Positions 4,981 through 7,175 of a stretch of 7,175 bases of DNA are shown one piece after another. The position numbers were made by a program, and so were the translations under genes. Position 1 is the stretch's first letter. Each line of letters begins with the position of its first letter. Location: contig JALUJC010000314.1 in NCBI GenBank assembly GCA_027053375.1, forward strand, positions 1-7,175. Reading direction: 5' to 3'. The notes under the pieces are model-generated. The model had not been told where the DNA came from. It searched no databases and was given only the letters and a program-made list of their open reading frames with translations. Source of the DNA: Caldifarciminota bacterium (GTDB taxonomy: Bacteria > Hydrothermota > Hydrothermia > S141-80).

Positions 4981-7175
4981 TCAGGAAGTCCTGTCTTTTC
5001 CTGATCCACCCGGGCTTGTGGACCGGGACCAGCGGAATACAATATCTTCCAGATCCCGTGGTCCCAGGGGTTTGGCCCGGAAATCCACCTGGAACTCCGG
5101 GAGTCTCTGGAGTCTTGGATCTTCCATCGGATAGCCGGAGATGACCAGGATATGCATGTGGGGATAACGGGATTGCACTTCTTCCACAAGGTCCAGCCCG
5201 TTGCCATCGGGCAGCGCCACGTCCACAATCATCCCGTGCAGTGCCCTTCCCAGGGCGCGGAGCCGGCGTCTTGCCTGCTCCAGGGTGGTGGCCAGGAACA
5301 CCCGGTACCCACGGCGTTCCAGGTACTCCATATAGGAGTGCGCAACTTCTTCCCGGTCCTCCACCAGGAGGAGGTTGAAGGAGACCGGATGGGCGGGTTT
5401 GCCCAGGGCGCTGGTGTCATGCTCAATCTGCCGCTGGATGACCGCGGTCTCCTCACGGGTGAGCACCGGAAAGTACAGACGGAAGGTGGTGCCCTCTCCG
5501 GGCGTGGAATCCACCTCCACCCACCCCCCCATGCGGGTGATCATCTGGTACACCACATACAAACCGAGTCCCGTTCCCTTCTCCCCTTTCGTGCTGAAAT
5601 AAGGTTCGAAAATGCGAGGGATCAGGTCTTCGGGAATGCCCGTTCCCGTGTCCTCCACTTCCAGGCAAACGTAGCTTTTCAGTGGCTCCTCTGCGGGGTC
5701 CCGAAGGGGATGCCTGTGGAATGTAACAGAGGTACGCAGGTGCACCTCTCCCCCTTCGGGCATGGCATCCCGCGCATTGATCAGCAGGTTGTGCAGGATC
5801 TGTTCCAGGTCTGCAGGGGAGATCCAGACCGGGGGGAGATCCTCCCCCGGATGAAATTGCAGCCGGATGTCTTCTCCCAGTGCACGCTGGTAAAAAGAAA
5901 GGCTCGTGTGGATGTGATCATTCAGGCTTACCCATTCCGGATTGCTGCTGGGTCGTCCCAGACGGGCAAACCGGTCCGCCATACGCACCACATGGTGGAT
6001 TTCCCGCTCAAGTTGCGAGAGATCCTCCTGGACAGAAGGATCCATGGAATGTTCGCCAAGTTTCTCTTTGATGTTCACAAGTGTGAGCAACATGAATTGC
6101 GTGGCGTTGCGAAAATCATGGGCCACGCCCGATACCAGACGGGACATGGCTTCCATCCGCTGAAGAAGGGTAAGATGTTCCTGAAGACGGGTTTCGGAGG
6201 TGCGGTCCAGCACGGTTCCAAGAAGATAGGTCTGGTCATTCACCTTAATGGGACGGGCAAGAAATTCCAGCGCAAGCCGTTTTCCCTCCCGGTGTCTCCC
6301 GTGGAATCGGAGATGAAGGGGTTTCCCGGACCGGAGGTGGGAGCGTATTTTTTTCTGGACACCCAGATAGTCTTCCGGGTCCACGAGATCCCGGGCGTGC
6401 TGCCCCTGGAGTTGGCCAGGTGCATACCCGAACATGTCGTGCAGCACAGGGTTGGCATATTCAATCCATCCATCGGAAGAAAGGACGAACACACCTGCGA
6501 GGGATTCTTCAGCAAGCGCGCGGAAAAAGGTCTCACGGAGCTCTATCTCCTGCCGCATGCGAATCAGAGGCTGGAGATCTTCCATCAAAACCACCCAGCA
6601 AACGGGAGATTCCGCATCGGGATAAAGACGAAGGCGTATTCTGAAGTGCCCCGGCACAGGCAGATCCTCCATTGTCCGCATATCTCCATGCCATTCGCCT
6701 GTTTCGTGCAGAGACTTTTGAATTTCTTCCCACGTGGTGGGAGCGACGGGACGCAGAAGATCCACCAGATCCGTTCCCAGCGGTTGAACAGAGGCTCCTA
6801 AGAGATCCATTGCAGTTGAATTGACCCACACCACACGACCGTCCAGGGAGACAAGCAGGATCCCAAGGGGTGCATGCTGCAGGATCGTACGGGAAAGCGT
6901 GGGGCTTTCCGCTTCCATTTCTGAAGGGAAGAACATGCAGTGCACACGATCGGGAGAACCCGGATCTCGCCAGAAGACCGTGGTCCACCACGTGGTCCGC
7001 TTTTCGTGAGAGACCAGACGGCAGTCCAGTGTACCACAGGAATGTTCGGAAATCCAGTGCAGCCATGCCTGGTATTCCTCCGGGGTATAAAACAATTCCG
7101 ACACCGGGCGCATTTCTTTCTCTGCATCCGCTTCTGGTGAAAACAGGTGTCGGAAAACCTCGTTCTGGTCCAGCA
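4981..7175 (-). CDS. Multi-PAS hybrid sensor histidine kinase with C-terminal receiver domain, N-terminus outside window
   Basis: Residues are numbered from the ATG at 7113. The frame stays open through 20 further codons to the right edge, and these (QNEVFRHLFSP...) complete a PAS domain running to about residue 65, so that ATG is probably internal. Two more PAS domains follow: ~72-180 (APLGILLVSLDGRVVWVN) and ~192-305 (AGVFVLSSDGWIEYANP). The kinase core has an H-box GVAHDFRNATQF (phospho-accepting H332), N-box NLLINARDAMPEGG (442-455), G1 box EDTGTGIP (487-494), F-box IFEPYFSTK and G2 box GTGLGLYVVY. A receiver occupies ~578-695, with E585/D586, phospho-acceptor D631 in DVALPDGNG, S659 and K681. 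It resembles HPK4-type hybrid kinases. No transmembrane segment is visible, so it is probably a soluble cytoplasmic sensor. Signal and target are unknown; a separate phosphotransfer protein and an output regulator would be needed and are not in the window. The H-box has R where this class usually has N (HDFNN). Confidence 0.93.
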   Translation of the reverse strand, partial: LDQNEVFRHLFSPEADAEKEMRPVSELFYTPEEYQAWLHWISEHSCGTLDCRLVSHEKRTTWWTTVFWRDPGSPDRVHCMFFPSEMEAESPTLSRTILQHAPLGILLVSLDGRVVWVNSTAMDLLGASVQPLGTDLVDLLRPVAPTTWEEIQKSLHETGEWHGDMRTMEDLPVPGHFRIRLRLYPDAESPVCWVVLMEDLQPLIRMRQEIELRETFFRALAEESLAGVFVLSSDGWIEYANPVLHDMFGYAPGQLQGQHARDLVDPEDYLGVQKKIRSHLRSGKPLHLRFHGRHREGKRLALEFLARPIKVNDQTYLLGTVLDRTSETRLQEHLTLLQRMEAMSRLVSGVAHDFRNATQFMLLTLVNIKEKLGEHSMDPSVQEDLSQLEREIHHVVRMADRFARLGRPSSNPEWVSLNDHIHTSLSFYQRALGEDIRLQFHPGEDLPPVWISPADLEQILHNLLINARDAMPEGGEVHLRTSVTFHRHPLRDPAEEPLKSYVCLEVEDTGTGIPEDLIPRIFEPYFSTKGEKGTGLGLYVVYQMITRMGGWVEVDSTPGEGTTFRLYFPVLTREETAVIQRQIEHDTSALGKPAHPVSFNLLLVEDREEVAHSYMEYLERRGYRVFLATTLEQARRRLRALGRALHGMIVDVALPDGNGLDLVEEVQSRYPHMHILVISGYPMEDPRLQRLPEFQVDFRAKPLGPRDLEDIVFRWSRSTSPGGSGKDRTS

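Noticed and set aside
5152..6801. A 549-residue open frame on the + strand opposite the histidine kinase
   Set aside because: It is in exact codon register with the kinase, so it stays open simply because the kinase uses no TTA, CTA or TCA codons there. The predicted protein has no recognisable domain, and the kinase motifs on the other strand are unmistakable.
7111..7113. ATG as the true start of the histidine kinase
   Set aside because: The upstream codons remain open to the edge and complete the first PAS domain (a QNEVFRHLF-like segment followed by SELFYTPEEY). Only a weak purine-rich stretch, not a clear Shine-Dalgarno, precedes the ATG. It cannot be fully excluded.
1..7175. tRNA or rRNA genes, CRISPR arrays, transposases, attachment sites or toxin-antitoxin pairs
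   Set aside because: Nothing in either strand resembled these; nearly all sequence is accounted for by the four protein genes, and the only gap over 100 bases is 4869-4980.

Overview
The window is a compact stretch of roughly 57% GC (estimated by eye) from a bacterial chromosome. A C-terminal fragment of an outer-membrane beta-barrel protein at the left edge implies a diderm (Gram-negative type) organism. I cannot place the phylum. Gene density is high, with short intergenic gaps, four protein genes, and no RNA genes, insertion sequences or CRISPR arrays that I can see.

Layout. (1) Positions 2-511, + strand: the last ~169 residues of a porin-like beta-barrel protein that begins before the window, closed by a strong intrinsic terminator at 537-563. 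(2) Positions 562-3606, - strand: a 1014-residue SMC/Rad50-like ABC ATPase of the YhaN type. Its coiled coils are interrupted by a two-helix membrane hairpin instead of a zinc hook. (3) Positions 3603-4868, - strand: its partner, a 421-residue SbcD/Mre11-like metallophosphoesterase nuclease of the YhaO type. The nuclease and ATPase genes overlap in an ATGA junction and form one translationally coupled operon. (4) Positions 4869-4980: a 112-base gap holding a very good sigma-70-type promoter (TTGACA, 17 bases, CATACT), placed so that the nuclease mRNA would be leaderless or nearly so. (5) Positions 4981 to the right edge, - strand: a multi-PAS hybrid sensor histidine kinase with a C-terminal receiver domain; its N-terminus lies outside the window.

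How the genes work together. The nuclease and ATPase very probably form a membrane-tethered relative of SbcCD/Mre11-Rad50 that acts on DNA ends or abnormal structures. The histidine kinase lies upstream on the same strand with no clear terminator after it. It may feed some read-through into the nuclease operon, but the operon has its own promoter and I see no direct functional link. The porin fragment is convergent to the operon and unrelated.

The features most worth a second look are the membrane hairpin at the coiled-coil apex, the probable leaderless promoter (which also explains away a spurious TTG start), and a striking excess of the palindrome GGATCC (17 sites counted by eye). No wholly new system is evident.
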